The notes beneath the pieces are model-generated. The model was not told the origin of the DNA, searched no databases, and saw only the letters and a list, made by a program, of their open reading frames with translations. 64,000 bases of DNA from Echinococcus granulosus (taxonomy: Eukaryota > Platyhelminthes > Cestoda > Cyclophyllidea > Taeniidae): assembly GCF_000524195.1 (NCBI RefSeq), contig NW_020170441.1:404056-468055 (forward strand), given 5' to 3'. Made by a program: the position numbers and the translations under genes. Shown here piece by piece: positions 43,433-56,300 of the stretch. Numbering within the stretch: the stretch's first letter is position 1; each line of letters opens with the position of its first letter.

Positions 43433-44732
43433 TCATTGCTGCACAAGAAAATATATTGCACTGTCCATCCACTTGTCAGTCTCCAAGAGAAATTTCCTCT
43501 GAATTTGAATTACTAGTGACCCTTTTACGAAGAAGTGAAGTGTGTCGATGGTTGTTATCTGAAGCAATATCGTTGGAGCAGAAGATAAGTGTACAGCTTC
43601 CATGCATAGTAAATTTTTACTTCTTCCCTATACACGTAAATTTTAAAAGTGCAATGTTAATTTGTTTTTCATCATTTTTACCTCTTTGTAAAAAATGAGC
43701 TTGCTTATTGGTTTAATTGTACAATGAAAATGTTTTTCATTGTAATTTTGCAATCAAAATGTGTCTGAGTTAAAGATGTTGTAGTTTTTGGTTATGAGTA
43801 ATATAGTGAGTTCATAAAGAAGGGCCAGAAAGTCCTTTAAGAATTCACTTTGACAAACCAGTCAATTAAAATAATAAGGGTTAGGATTGTGATCAAAGCA
43901 AGTACATTCAAGCAATTGTAGAGATGTTCGAATGAATCTCTCGAAATAGCAGTTTTTCCACAATCCACTGACTAGGACGTGATTTAACCCTTAAAGCGAG
44001 ATCATGACCACCATATTAAGCAATGGAAAGGTCAATGTGATAGCATGAATCCTTATTCATTTGTCACTTAGTCTCTTAATATGGGCTTCAAATTCGCTTC
44101 ACGAAATTGCTCTCGAGGCTTGTCTTAAAATTGCTAGCAATATAGAATACAGTCTATCTTTTCATAACTTGATAGGCTCAGATTAAGCATTTCAGTGACC
44201 CACTTTTAGCAAAATTTAAGCAAATCACTAGGAACGCATAATTTTTTAATCGTGGTTGTAAAAATCAAGCACGTTTGTAATTTACCCTATGGCGCATGTT
44301 AAAAAACAAGACATTTTAGAACGCATTCATAATTGTATTTCACTCATTTGCCACTTTGTCCCACATTTAAAGATGCACCTTGCAAAAATGTCCAAGTGCA
44401 TGGGACCGCATTTGCATCTGTAGCAAATTTCGCGCGACAATAATCACACGTAACGGCCGCGAATTTCACGGGTCGACGAGTCCTCCTTTAGAAACACCGC
44501 GAACTGTGCATAGTTTAGGGGAGACTTTGGTAGGCGAGCACAAGAAGCCCACGGTTTGTGAATATTCAGCAGCCAACAGATTTTACCGCCTTTAAAACAG
44601 TAGCCAATGTTTCCCTTTAATGGTCACTTTTATCTCATGCCGGGATCTCATTGCTGTATTTTTTTTGTTTCTTTTCAGAAAATATCCGACAACCTTTCAC
44701 AAATTTCAAACCCTTTTACTGACTTGCATTAG
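43433..44732 (+). CDS. Candidate two-exon 3' end of an unrecognised plus-strand gene
   Basis: Exon 43433-43608 begins after accattctacaaacag. It reads IAAQENILHCPSTCQSPREI and SSEFELLVTLLRRSEVCRWL, then LSEAISLEQKISVQLPCI, ending in phase 0 at gtaaat. Exon 44679-44732 follows a strong acceptor (tttgtttcttttcag) and reads KISDNLSQISNPFTDLH and TAG. The first exon looks helical. A second frame over part of it is also open (RTAESENELIQPFYKQSLLH), so the call is tentative. The 5' part was not found. Confidence 0.3.
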
Positions 44733-47186
44733 GAATAACTGCACAGTTTTCGTGCGTCCAGGTTATTTTACTCCGAGTTCCCAGTTAACAAGAATTGTCC
44801 TGAAACCCTGGAAATGGTTACAATTGCTGGTGGACTACCACCTCCTTCCACTTGGTTGGTAACAATTCAGTATGCCAGATGCGCGGCAATAGTAGTGTGC
44901 AAAAAACAGCATTTCGGTTTCTGAAGTACCTGAACAATTACAGGAACACTAAAAATTGTTTCACATCATTGGGCTCTTTAGATTCAAATGTAATTTAACG
45001 TTTGTATTGTTCTCAGTAACGTGTATAACTTTTTTTGCTTTCTTTGTTAAGCTGATAGTATTCTACACAAATTGCATTTATTTCCACTGTCTTACACGCT
45101 AGGGTGAGGTATTTCCACTGGGCCATTCAAGGTAAATTCAAGTGTTCTGCAATGAACTGTAGAGAAATTGGTAACTAGCATTGCCACGAGTGAAGTTGAA
45201 TGTATACATTTTGAGCGTTTTGGCCTTTTGTAAGAGTTCCACAAATCTCCACTTCAATCAGTCCTGTTCAGAGTGATTAGTAGACCCTCCTACAAGTCAA
45301 AAGATTTGTCAAGAGAAATTCATCAGCCTGGGAAGCTCGGCATACCTCAACTTCTCAGCTTAAACTGTGTTGATGTCGAGATATCAAGAGGCATCGGCAG
45401 CAAACAAAGTGACATCCGGACCGATTCATCAAGCTACCACTTATCACAACTCTGCGACTATTGTAAAAGACGCAGACATCGATGACAAGTGCATCCATCA
45501 CACCTTAACCCCAACATAGTCGTGCTTCTGAATGAAGAATCCCAAATCGACCAACCATTAAACCAATTCACTCATATTTCACGAATGCACCCGAGGTTCC
45601 GCTTCCGATTCGCACTTTATAAGTTGTTTAGCCTCCTAATTATGAAGTCACTCAAAGGTCGCTTGGAACTCTCAACCCATCATACGCATGAAATACAGTG
45701 CAGACCTTACGTCTATGTGGTTGAGGCTTTCCAATCAAGCCCACTGTCCTTCCAAAATGATCTCTTGTTGGCCTGATAGGCTGTTCTATGAATTCAGCAA
45801 CACGCCACGAGTCTTTTTCAAAATCCAAAAAAGCCTAGAAACCAGTTAGTACAATAGGGGACGATAGATGCTTTATTTTACCTCGGTGGAGACACTGTAC
45901 ATTTAAATGTTTGGGTGCATAAATGTTAGCACCCTTCATTAAGTAGCATGGTGAGGATGCAGGTTGAGCTAACAATGATGCCATTTCGTAGTATAAAGGC
46001 GCTTTGGTTACTACAGTACTTCTTCAAAGGAGATTGGTGATACTGAAGCTCTTCTTCGATGCGCTGGGGCCCGAACCCTGTTCATCCTCTGCTTCTTTCG
46101 GGTGTTGGTTATCTCCCAACTGTTTTGTTGAGGTCCACGACCGTTTGCTACCCGTCGGAAATTCGGAGTGGTCCTCAAACTGTAATAAAGGGATAAATTA
46201 TACCAGATAGTACAAGTCAACCACTCCCATAAAATGATGATAAAGTAGAAATTTGAAACCAGTTTACGTAACCCAGCGCCTTTCCCAACATCTTAGCTGC
46301 AGGTATGCATGTGGCTCTGGTTCAGCCTATCACTTTAATACCTTTTAGAATTTTTTACACCTATAGTGGTTGGCCCAACAAATAAATATTTGATCTTAAT
46401 CCAAAGTCTTACGACTGAATCAGATAACCGGCGTCAGGGCAGTCCGATGGTCCAAGCTGCGTTGCATTAAATGCATACATTTCTCCAAACTCACACAATA
46501 TCTGCTACACACGTTGATTAATTTGGTGATGAGAAGGCAGGGGTGTAGGTATTAAGGGGCCGTGGCAGTGCTGATGGTGGCAGAAGGGAGAAGAGGGGAA
46601 GGAAGAGGACTAGAAGTAGTGAGGAGCGGTGGGCAATGCATAATGCACGAGGCGTTGTCAGGCTCGGATGCCTGCTTGCTTGGATACGTGCATGCGTGCG
46701 AGTGTGCAAGCGTGTGCAGCCACGTACACCTAATTACACTTGGCGACGGCTGCCTTTTCTCCACCTTGTGAGGAGCAAGGCAGCCAGGATGGGGGAGAGA
46801 TGGCGCGATACCAGCTAATTAGCTGCAGACGCCTCCAACGCCCTCACTCCTGCTACCTTCTCATGACTCCACACACAGGCGTAGATGGGGGAGGAATGAG
46901 GAGAGAAGGCAAGAACGAGAGTAGAGGGGAAGGCGGGGATACCACCACGGCACTTCCTGTCGAGCATTAGGCTCAGATTATTATGATTACTGTACGCAAG
47001 GTGGATATGCATTAATATGAGGCGACCGATCAACGCAAGAGTAATTATCTCCTTGCCAGAGGCGTACACACCCATACTCTAGCTGTTGATGTTTACCATA
47101 TGCCCATGTGCTTCAGTCGGACACCCAAAAAACTTTCATCCTCTCACTGGTTACATAGAATCACTCAGACCTTTGCGTTAAATGAT
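44733..47186. other. Region between the 43-44 kb candidate and the T-box 3' end
   Basis: Plus-strand ORFs at 45273-45485 and 45489-45776 show no motif. From 46560 to 46960 the plus strand is strongly purine-rich (ggagaagaggggaaggaaga; ggaatgaggagagaaggcaa). No gene supported. Confidence 0.4.
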
Positions 47187-47342
47187 CTAAAATGATTTCA
47201 TTCTGTAAATGTAAATAGTATCTAAGTCAACTTGGGGGAAAGTGATTTTACAACCTAAGTAACCGCTCTTTTGCCACTTATGTCTAGAGAAAATAGGCAG
47301 ATCGTCATCAGTATTCTCTAGGACCTTATTTGATCCTGCTGA
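47187..47342 (-). other. TBX2: Tentative last exon of the T-box gene
   Basis: After the acceptor gcgattttcag the minus strand reads [39 protein letters not shown] and on to TAG at 47187-47189. Its phase 0 start fits the phase 0 end of exon 49393-49161. No family similarity supports it, since T-box C termini are poorly conserved. Confidence 0.35.
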
Positions 47343-50300
47343 CTGAAAATCGCATATGGCTGCCGCAAATAAACTTCGTGCTGCCAAGCACGCACTACAG
47401 CAAATATTTGATTCCATGTTTTCACCGCAAAAGAGACCTTGTTTATAGTGACAGCAACGTCATCCTCCGTACATAGATTCACCGTAGGTAAATGCCGCTT
47501 TGGAACGGAACAATGTAGTTGGCGTATCCCCTAGACGCATGTAATTTGTGATGGACATTTTGCATGACATTAGGACAACCTTGAAGTGGCCTGGAATTGT
47601 CGAGATTCCTGGTGAAAAGATTTATCTGAGTGTTCCATCGTCTAGTAATTAAGCAATAGCATCAATTAGTAGTTCGCGTTTGCATGAGTCGTCAATCGCA
47701 CCTACATGCGCATATACGCACACAACCACGCATTCGCATAGCTGAGCTTCACCCGGGGGTCACCCTTTGTGCAGTCTCGTCACAGTGGTAGGTAGATTGT
47801 CGACATGATAAACGGCGAAATTGTGCCTACACACGGGCAGACATAAATTACTTGAGTGGAGGAGTGACTATCTTGTGACGGGCGTACTTAGCGTAGGTGG
47901 TGTTCAAATATATGTTGAATGGTCCATTGTCAAGACAATATGGATAGGCGCCACTTAGAGGCATTCCATTCTGCTCAAATACACCGCTTCTCCTCCGACA
48001 TTTGTGCTAGATTCCCACGTTCTTTCCACTTTATCGACTTGTGGCAGTCGGCATCACGTTTCGTCAGTAAGTGTTACCTATGTGGATACATGAATCAACA
48101 AAGCGTAAAGTATACGAGGAACCTGATGAGCTAGTAAGACTGACCAAACAACGGTAACAGAGGAATGTTCCCCAATAGCTTTAAGTTACTTGGTGACGGG
48201 GGTAACCGTATGAAAATGAAATTCGGATAAGTATCTTTGTGGGTATTTAACGCATTGATGTAGGAGGCTCCATCATCTAGCATTGATAATAGTAATGTGT
48301 ACGAAAGCAGAAACCTAGTCAATGTAGATTCAAATAATTGCTATGGAAACCCCTTCAGGAGAACCATGACGACAGAAAGGTGATGTTTCTAAGGCATCCA
48401 CCACCCAAATTCCCTCTTATCAGGTAAATGCAATCGCAAGCCTGGAGCAATTACACACAAGCACACCTTTCCCCGGGAGCAACTGCAACAAGGGCGTCGC
48501 CCGCTGATGCACTAATGCATAGCAGGGGAGGAGAGAGGCAAGAGGATGAGGGTGGGATAAATGTATGGGGGCAAGGAGGGAGACAAGGGTTGAAGTAGTT
48601 GGGTAAGGACTGAACTATGCGTTTTAATTAGACCAATCAGACCCCGCAGGCGCCTTTACAAGCGCATTGGCAGCAGTATTAGTAGGGAGCTAGCCTTCCA
48701 CCTGGGATTCCTGTATTCGCAGCCATGGCGCCAACCATATGGTGCAACTTTTTACCTCTACTACCTCTTGGTGAACAGAGTGCGAGATGCCGGGACGGAG
48801 ATAAGACGCGCTAACGCCCTCTCATACAGACGCGCACACCCAACACAGATCACCCCCTCTCACCTGCCTTGATTACCACGTAAAATATGGCCAAATTGGG
48901 GGTAGTGGCAGTGGTGTGGCGGTGAAGACAAATACACATGGGAGAGTACATGTCCTTTCCCAGAAGTGCTGATAAGTCGATCGAGAAGGTTTCGAATCTA
49001 GTAATCTGTTATTTCATCTAAACTATTTCATCTCAGTAAATCCTTGAAAGGGACAACGAGTTTAACAAGCCAGTGTACATTCACTAGTCGATCTACAGTG
49101 GATTCAGTAAAGAAGGGTTTACGAAGTGGATGACAAAGAAAGCGTTTGGTGCCCACTTACTTCCCGCGGAAAGACGGCCGGATCAGCTGGTGACTCGCAC
49201 CCGTCCACTGCGGATTTGTTGGGAGAAGGTCGGTCGGCAAGGGAGGACGGTGGGGGCAGATGCTGAGATGAGAGAGAATGAGTGGATGGCTGAGACCGCC
49301 CAGAGGGAGGGCAGTGGTGCACAGTGTGCCGCTGCTGTAGGGACGAGCCCAGAAGGAGTGGGGATCTCTCCAGCAAATTATAGCCATCCAACCCTGGGGA
49401 GAAGCGGTACAATTCAGTACACAGCAAGTTTACTCAATATTTGAAAAAAGGCAACGCTTATAAGGCACTGCTTTGTGACTTCATACTAGCATTGATTGCA
49501 GGTTAACGTCACGGTGACAATTGCTGGTGGGTGGGAGGAATCATCGTTCACCGTCTGAACTCTGAGTGCTGACGACCTGTTTATGCTAAAATGTGAGAAA
49601 TTTCACGTCTTTCTGATTTGAAGCACAGGTACGCACACTGAGCCTTACGCACACCTCAACTAATCTTACCTCTGCAAGTTTAAGTGTTTTTCATCTTTCA
49701 TGATCGAAATGTCACCATAAAAAATGAATATAGATTGGGTCAGAATTTTTGAATATGATTGAGTCGAATGTATAGAAAAAAATTGTGAATGAGTAGTAGT
49801 CTTACTATCGTTTCACAGTAGCGGTCTCAAAAATTTCATAACTGGAGGATGAGAGTTAACCATTATGAAGTTCACACCGAATTACCACCTCTTATTTTCT
49901 CACAATCCGACAGTTTCCCTGTTGTGATTGCTTTCCAGCTGCTCAAAGCAAAGAACACCGCAGTTAAACACAGTTGGGGGTTTATCACGAACGATTGACA
50001 TGAAGCATCAACGATTCCCACGAAAAACCAGATTATTGGAGTGGAAACATCACCTTTAAAAACGTGCTGGCACATGAAAATAGCATAAGCAGCATCCACT
50101 AATTTGTTACGGGAACTGCCCATGCCTACTTGATACTATGTGCGTCTCACAAAAGCTCCACGTGTGTCGGTAAGGGAGGTTGAGGAAGGGAGGGAGTGAG
50201 AAATGCACCCTTCCGTTCGCCACCCTTTTGTTCCATAATTGTTTGTTTTATGTGCACATTAGTTGGTGGGTTAGGCACATCGTTTTCCCTCATGCGTGAA

Positions 50301-53300
50301 GGTATTTCGCACGTGCACGCTCATTACACTTTTCCCCGTCACCCGTGGTCCCTTCACTCCCACCTCAAAGTAACATTCCGCACAGGCTATTATGGTCAGG
50401 GCGAAAGGCTGAGTTTAAATGGCAGGTCATCACTTCAAAGAATGGTAAAGGGAGCTCCAATCAACCGGAACGGTTGAGCCAGCTTGACCGCCACGCCCCT
50501 GTCCGTCTACTTCTGAAAGGCTAATTGTGCTTCTTCAATCTAGTGTCGTTTCATTCACTTCCTAGATATTGTACTCAACAGTGTTGGACGTTTTTTCATA
50601 AATATAAGTGTAAATTACAGTAATAATAAGTTTGTGTGATTTAAGTATAAGTGTCGCATAAGTGTTGTGGAAGAGACTTCTGGATGATGATGCCACTCAA
50701 GTGACGCAGGTCAAAGCAGCAAATACGACAACTTCACTTGCACTCGACAACAACCTGCCACTCCTTCTCATTAATGTAAAAGACTTAACCCTCACTTCTA
50801 CGGGTTAGCTATGCAAAAAAATTAAAGAAAACAAACAATGATTATCGAATTTTTAACCTAGATAACCTCATCAAGATACAGCAATAAAGGGCTATGATTC
50901 CTCCATAAACTAAATATTTATTAATTCAGGAGCTCTGCTTTTCCAGTTGTGATTCATCCAGAAATTAGTTTTATTGAAGCAAAACCACAGAATAAATCGC
51001 TTTAGATAACTTATCAAAGTAAATGACAAGGTAGAAGCGGGTAGACGCAGCGATGCTTCCCGCTACATTCCCCTACTTGTGGCCGCTAATGGAAAGGCAT
51101 ATTAAATTGGTATTGTCAAATCCGACTACTGGTAGTTCCCTACGTCTTATGCAAAAATGACTCAAGGCATGTTTCAGTAAAGGTTACTACTCTATCACTG
51201 GAGTCAATTAGCCTCATACATTGTTCATCTCAAGGTTTGATTATATGTATCACCTAAGGTTCATAACGTGGTAGCCAAAGGCGGTGTTTCAAATTTACAA
51301 AATCAATTATTAGCAGAAACTAGGAGAAAAAGCATCCAGACAAGACGAGACCACTTACGAGTCGAAGGAAAATTGGGTGATTTCTGATGACCCGTTACCA
51401 GTGACTGGCAGAGAAGGTTGGCCAGACTGCCCGGCCGCCGATCGAGTGCGGCAACAGCCGCTGCAGCAGCCAGGAGGCGCTCAGACTCCCTGACGTCGGC
51501 CCACACGCGTTCGGCGAGGGAGGGGAGCTCAGGAAGGCGTCCCACAAGGGGACAAGGGACAGCTAGCTGAGACAACTGCAGTCCTCCATCGTCTCCACTC
51601 GCCCCCCCGGGTGGGTGAAAAGAGGAGAGAGGCACGGATGGCAGTTGTGGGAGGCGGCCAAAGGAGCAGGGGAATGGCGGTTGTCTTAGGGCCGAAAATA
51701 GGGCGTCTTTGCTCCGTCTCTCGCCCTCACTGGCTTTCACGTCCTCATCGGCATCCTCGGGGATCAAGCTTTCGGTAGAATTCAACGGCGGCAGCTGCTG
51801 CAGTCGTTGTCGTCTGAATTATGGAGAAAAAGAGAAAACACTCTATTTTGCTGCTTAATACATAGTAAACTGCATGTTGTATTACACGACTCGAAAACAA
51901 TGGTTACTACACTTAGCAAAGCACTTTAGCTTAAGTCATTTGAAAAAGCGAAATGCAGTTGAAATTACCACGGTAAATCCAGTTTCTTACATAGTAGTTG
52001 CCTTGACTTACTTCTTTTCACGCCTTCCACTTCCGTTGTCTCGAAAACCTTTAGCAAATGGATTGTGGTCGATTTTTAGTTGCGTAATCTAAAAACAAAA
52101 GCTCTCCTGTTCAAAGTCGCAGAAAATACGTGAACTTTTGTTACTGTGAGAAGTCATTTAGTTGGACAATTCTTCATTTAAGAAAATTTGTAGAATCTAT
52201 CCCCGTATGACATAAGTCTTCGAATTTAAAAGTCTGGATCAACTAGACATCAAGAGTGGATTGAGGTCTGGGGGTTCGTAGGCGTTCCTGTTAGTGCTGA
52301 TGGTCCACTAAATCAATGTAACCACTCCAAATTTCGTGTCAATGGAGAGAACTTCGGCCATCGTTGTTCCTTCGGTCTTGGACCTGCTGTCCTGGTCAGC
52401 AGTTATTTCAACGGTCCAATGTGTTGAGAAACGAATTATAGTACCGTTACAACAAACTAATCACCAGAAATACTTTCTTTTTTTCAACAAATACTGGTGA
52501 TTTGTAAAAATGCGTATAGCAGCTCTAGAGATCGCTGTGGTGTCACAATTGGTTAAGCTGCATCAGTCATAAGACCATCTAAGTGATAATTGCATAAAAA
52601 ATTTCATTTATCACCTACGCACACTCAGTAGAGCCATAAAACGGTGCTTTAATGTACTCTCTGCGCACCAAATCCTCGGCGCGACCACTAGTGTGCGATC
52701 GCAGACACTGGTTGTCGTGTCACAAGCCGCGCAGGGTGCCTCCTAAATGGCGCGAAAGTTAGTCAATAAGCCTTCAAATCGTGATGTTGAGTGCACACAT
52801 GTGTGCACATCGGCCTCTAATTGACAGGCAAATCGTCTTTGTTTTTGCCTGCTTAAATAACTTGATCCTGTCTTTCATTCCTCCTACGCCTATCACACCT
52901 GTGCTGTCTACAGTCCATACAGGCCTGGATGACGTCAACTAACCCATCATCTGCTGATTTTACATGCGTTTCCGTGATGCGCTGAGTTTAAACCAAGTCA
53001 CTACAACCTGTGCGACCAGATTTGCAGCACCTCCGAAAGCTGATACGGTCGTATGTATGCCTTGAATTTCACACCCAAGTAATTAAAGAGAGCCATTTGG
53101 TGAGCACCTCAATTCACCAAAAATGCGGACCCTCTCCCTCATAATTAAGTGGTAATCGATAACAGGGCCACCCAGGGACACTAGCAATTGTCAGCATTCA
53201 ACACTCTCTGACACACACGTCGCACTCCCAGGCCAGTTTCGTGCGCCCTCAAGGTGGGTATGCTCATTATTCAACCAACCCCTCACACGCATGCAAAGGT

Positions 53301-56300
53301 GTTAATTCCCCGCCTTGCGCCCCCTTTCCCCTGGCCCTCTATCCCCAAGATGACAGATGGACTCCACACACAGACGCCTGCCACCACAATCGATAGAGGG
53401 TGTGCCGAAGATGGGAGTGCAGTAGGGCGCCGAAATGAGTGGAGCGAATCGAGGCCGGAGGGACCCAACTACTAGGGCACTGCTGCACTGACCTGTTCAT
53501 TTTGGTAGGCCGTGACGGCGATGAACTCGGACTCCTCGAATGAGAAGGTGACGAACTCACAGAAATTGATCTTCATGAGATCATCTGCCCGGACTATGTG
53601 CACACGGGGTATGTACTTGTGCATAGAGTTCAGCACGGCTTGCTGAAATTCAAATAGCCATAGTTTGACATTGTATCCAAAGCATAATAGAAACTGATTA
53701 ATAATGAAACGTTGAATGAAATTCAGTGATTTGCTATTCTGAGGTTTCATATGCTTTAAACTATGGTCATGAATGTACCTGACCTATTGTGATGCTCCAA
53801 CACATAAGTAGCGTTGGAGATTCCGGAGTCGTCAGACGGTAACCTTTGGTCTAGTTTACGACGTGTCCGATTTCATGGTTGGCAGACCATTGTGCGTTTT
53901 TTTAATGTGAGTTGCCTGTTGTACAAGTAGCAGATATGATGGGTTTTGAAGGCACCCCGACATCAGTAGCTCATTAAACGCACACCATTGCACGCACACA
54001 CACAGCAGACACACGCAAGCTAATCAATTGTTAGCCGTCAGTACCATCTAGCGATTGTCAGAGCTGGTTATGTGGTCCGTTTATTGCCAAAACAATTGTC
54101 TTCACACCTTTACACCTACCGCATAGTGACAAGTGAAATTAGTAATTTATGTGTACGCAAATTGACTTGACGACCCAACGAAGAGCACACAACACTCGTC
54201 GGTGCCTGGTGTAGGTGCAAACACACTTTACAAGTTTAAATGCAAGTAGAGACTTGGGTGAATTCTCACGCCTTTGCTTAAAAGCGTACCCCGAATGCGT
54301 GTGAGTATCTTCAGTATAGCAGTCCGATTCTAGGCAAATAATAAATCTAAAGCAACTATGCACGTTGCAAAAGCGCTTCTTCATTTGCAGACTAAGCTCC
54401 CAAATTCTTGCGGATGGTGTCAGTGCCGAAAGATTCAGTGAATGAATTTGAGGACGATTAATCAGTAGTAAAAGAATTTCTCACAAATCATCCGGCAAAG
54501 GCGTTTGGCGTGAGTCCACCTAGGTGTGCGCGATTCAAGTATAGACAGGCGTGAATCGTGTGTGTGGGGGCTCTCCGTATGAGATGGACGCTACATCAAG
54601 GGAGCGCCGCGAGCTGGGTTACCACTCAAGCTAGCGCATACATGTGGGACAGTCAATAGTTCAACGCAGGCCACCTGGGCCAGACGTATCGACACCGACG
54701 CGAGGCTGCAACGGCAGGGGCGAGGTCCACTCCACACACTGCTTTTCACGGTTTGCATCGCTGTTTGTCTATTATGCCCTCGCTCAGTAGCAGTGGGTCA
54801 CTTAGGTTTATGATGTAGCCTTCAAAAACAAGAGTCTTCACTCCCTCCCCCTTCTTCCAAATCACAGAGAGCGCTTACATTTGGACGTGATCACATCATA
54901 CCCAACTCTCCTAAGATATACTGTTTTTCTCCGATCTTAACCTATTAAGACGTTTTAGGAACTCGTTTTTAACGCACCTTTTATAATCCGATCCCATATG
55001 ATTATATTTTCCTAGTTTGCAGGTCTCATATTTAAGCTAAAAAAACTACTGTTGTGCATAAGGATGGATTGATTTCTGACAAAATGAGTAATATATTCGC
55101 ATATGCGTTTAGTGACAACATTGGAGTTTGTGCTACCGAAATACTTGAGGTTGGGAAATAACACGAAAGCCGCTGGAATAAATAAATGCCTTAGCTCCAT
55201 TCAGCAGATTTACATTTCATTGACCAAGATTAATGAATTTTTTAGTGCAGCTCTGAGACGAAACTTCAATCACACACATGAATGTAATAAAATCACATTA
55301 GGAAAAAGTGGGTGGAAAATCGCTGTTCCAATGATCTGTACCTTGAGGGATCTATTTGTCTTTCTTTTACCCCCTTTTGGTCATGCTGAATTTACACAAA
55401 TCTTTTTCAACTAATTTTTTTGCATTTTGAGCATCAGTTTTTCCCTCAATCTTCACTAAAATGGTTGTAATGTTAAGGCAAAAATTAACTGAGGTCCACA
55501 TATCCTACCTTTGGTTCAGGAGGTGCATATGGATCATATTACTTGACTACCCAGTATTCAATGAAAAAATGTATCTCCAGCAATAATTCGAGCTATACCT
55601 AGTCTCGCTAGAGTTCTCACCGAATCACTCCTAGGCAGGAGGTTAAGGAGGTTTCACTTACGAAAGGTTGTCGCTCAGTGATGTTGTTGGTGAGCTTGAG
55701 TTTGTGAAAGGAGATAGGTTTCTGCATCCACTGCTCACCAGTGGCAGGTGAATCGGGATGGATGTAAGGTCGTTTGGTGGGTTCGGGATCAGCCTTGCCC
55801 GCCACGGCCCAGCCATTGTTGTGGAACTTGTAGCGGTTCTCATCCCGTGGCACTATGTCCATGAGCATCACGTACTTTGCCTTCGGATCCAGCCCACTCA
55901 CGTTGACCTTGTAGGCTGGGAACATGCGTCTAAAGGGGTTGGACCGGAGTGAGATAACCTTATCATCTACCCATGCTATCACCATTACTCTTGCAAACTC
56001 CCTTGTTTTTGTTAGCATGTACCTATTGTAATTTAAGCCCTTTCACTAGACTGAGTGCCATTCTGGTCCAACAGTTGTCTTATACGCCTTCAGATCGCAC
56101 AGAGATCAAATAATATGCTCAAACCTTATCGTAGCCTTGGTTGATTTAGCATACTCTCTGCAATTAAAATATTCTACTGTTTTTACCTACTGTAAAGCAG
56201 GCAGTTCTTAAGGCTGTGCTTAATCTTTCAGGTTTTTACATTCAAAAACAGAATTCGTGGGAAGGCATGCATTCTAAATTCGGACCCACCTAATGTTGAA

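Larger units (their letters stand above)
52012..55929 (-). other. TBX2: T-box DNA-binding domain, exons 2-4
   Basis: Exon 2 (55929-55662) carries the first half of the domain, including the dimer-side loop. Exon 3 (53642-53493) carries LNSMHKY to TAYQNEQ. Exon 4 (52088-52012) carries the C-terminal DNA-contact helix, NPFAKGFRD. Usual TBX2/3 text is changed at WMVAGKADP to [15 protein letters not shown] to HKYIPR and IDNNPF to IDHNPF. Confidence 0.93.

Noticed and set aside
45273..45776. Two consecutive plus-strand ORFs, first thought to be a retroelement remnant
   Set aside because: No reverse transcriptase, integrase or gag motif could be read in any frame.
46518..46970. Several ORFs on both strands in the purine-rich tract
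   Set aside because: Biased composition, no splice context, no motif.
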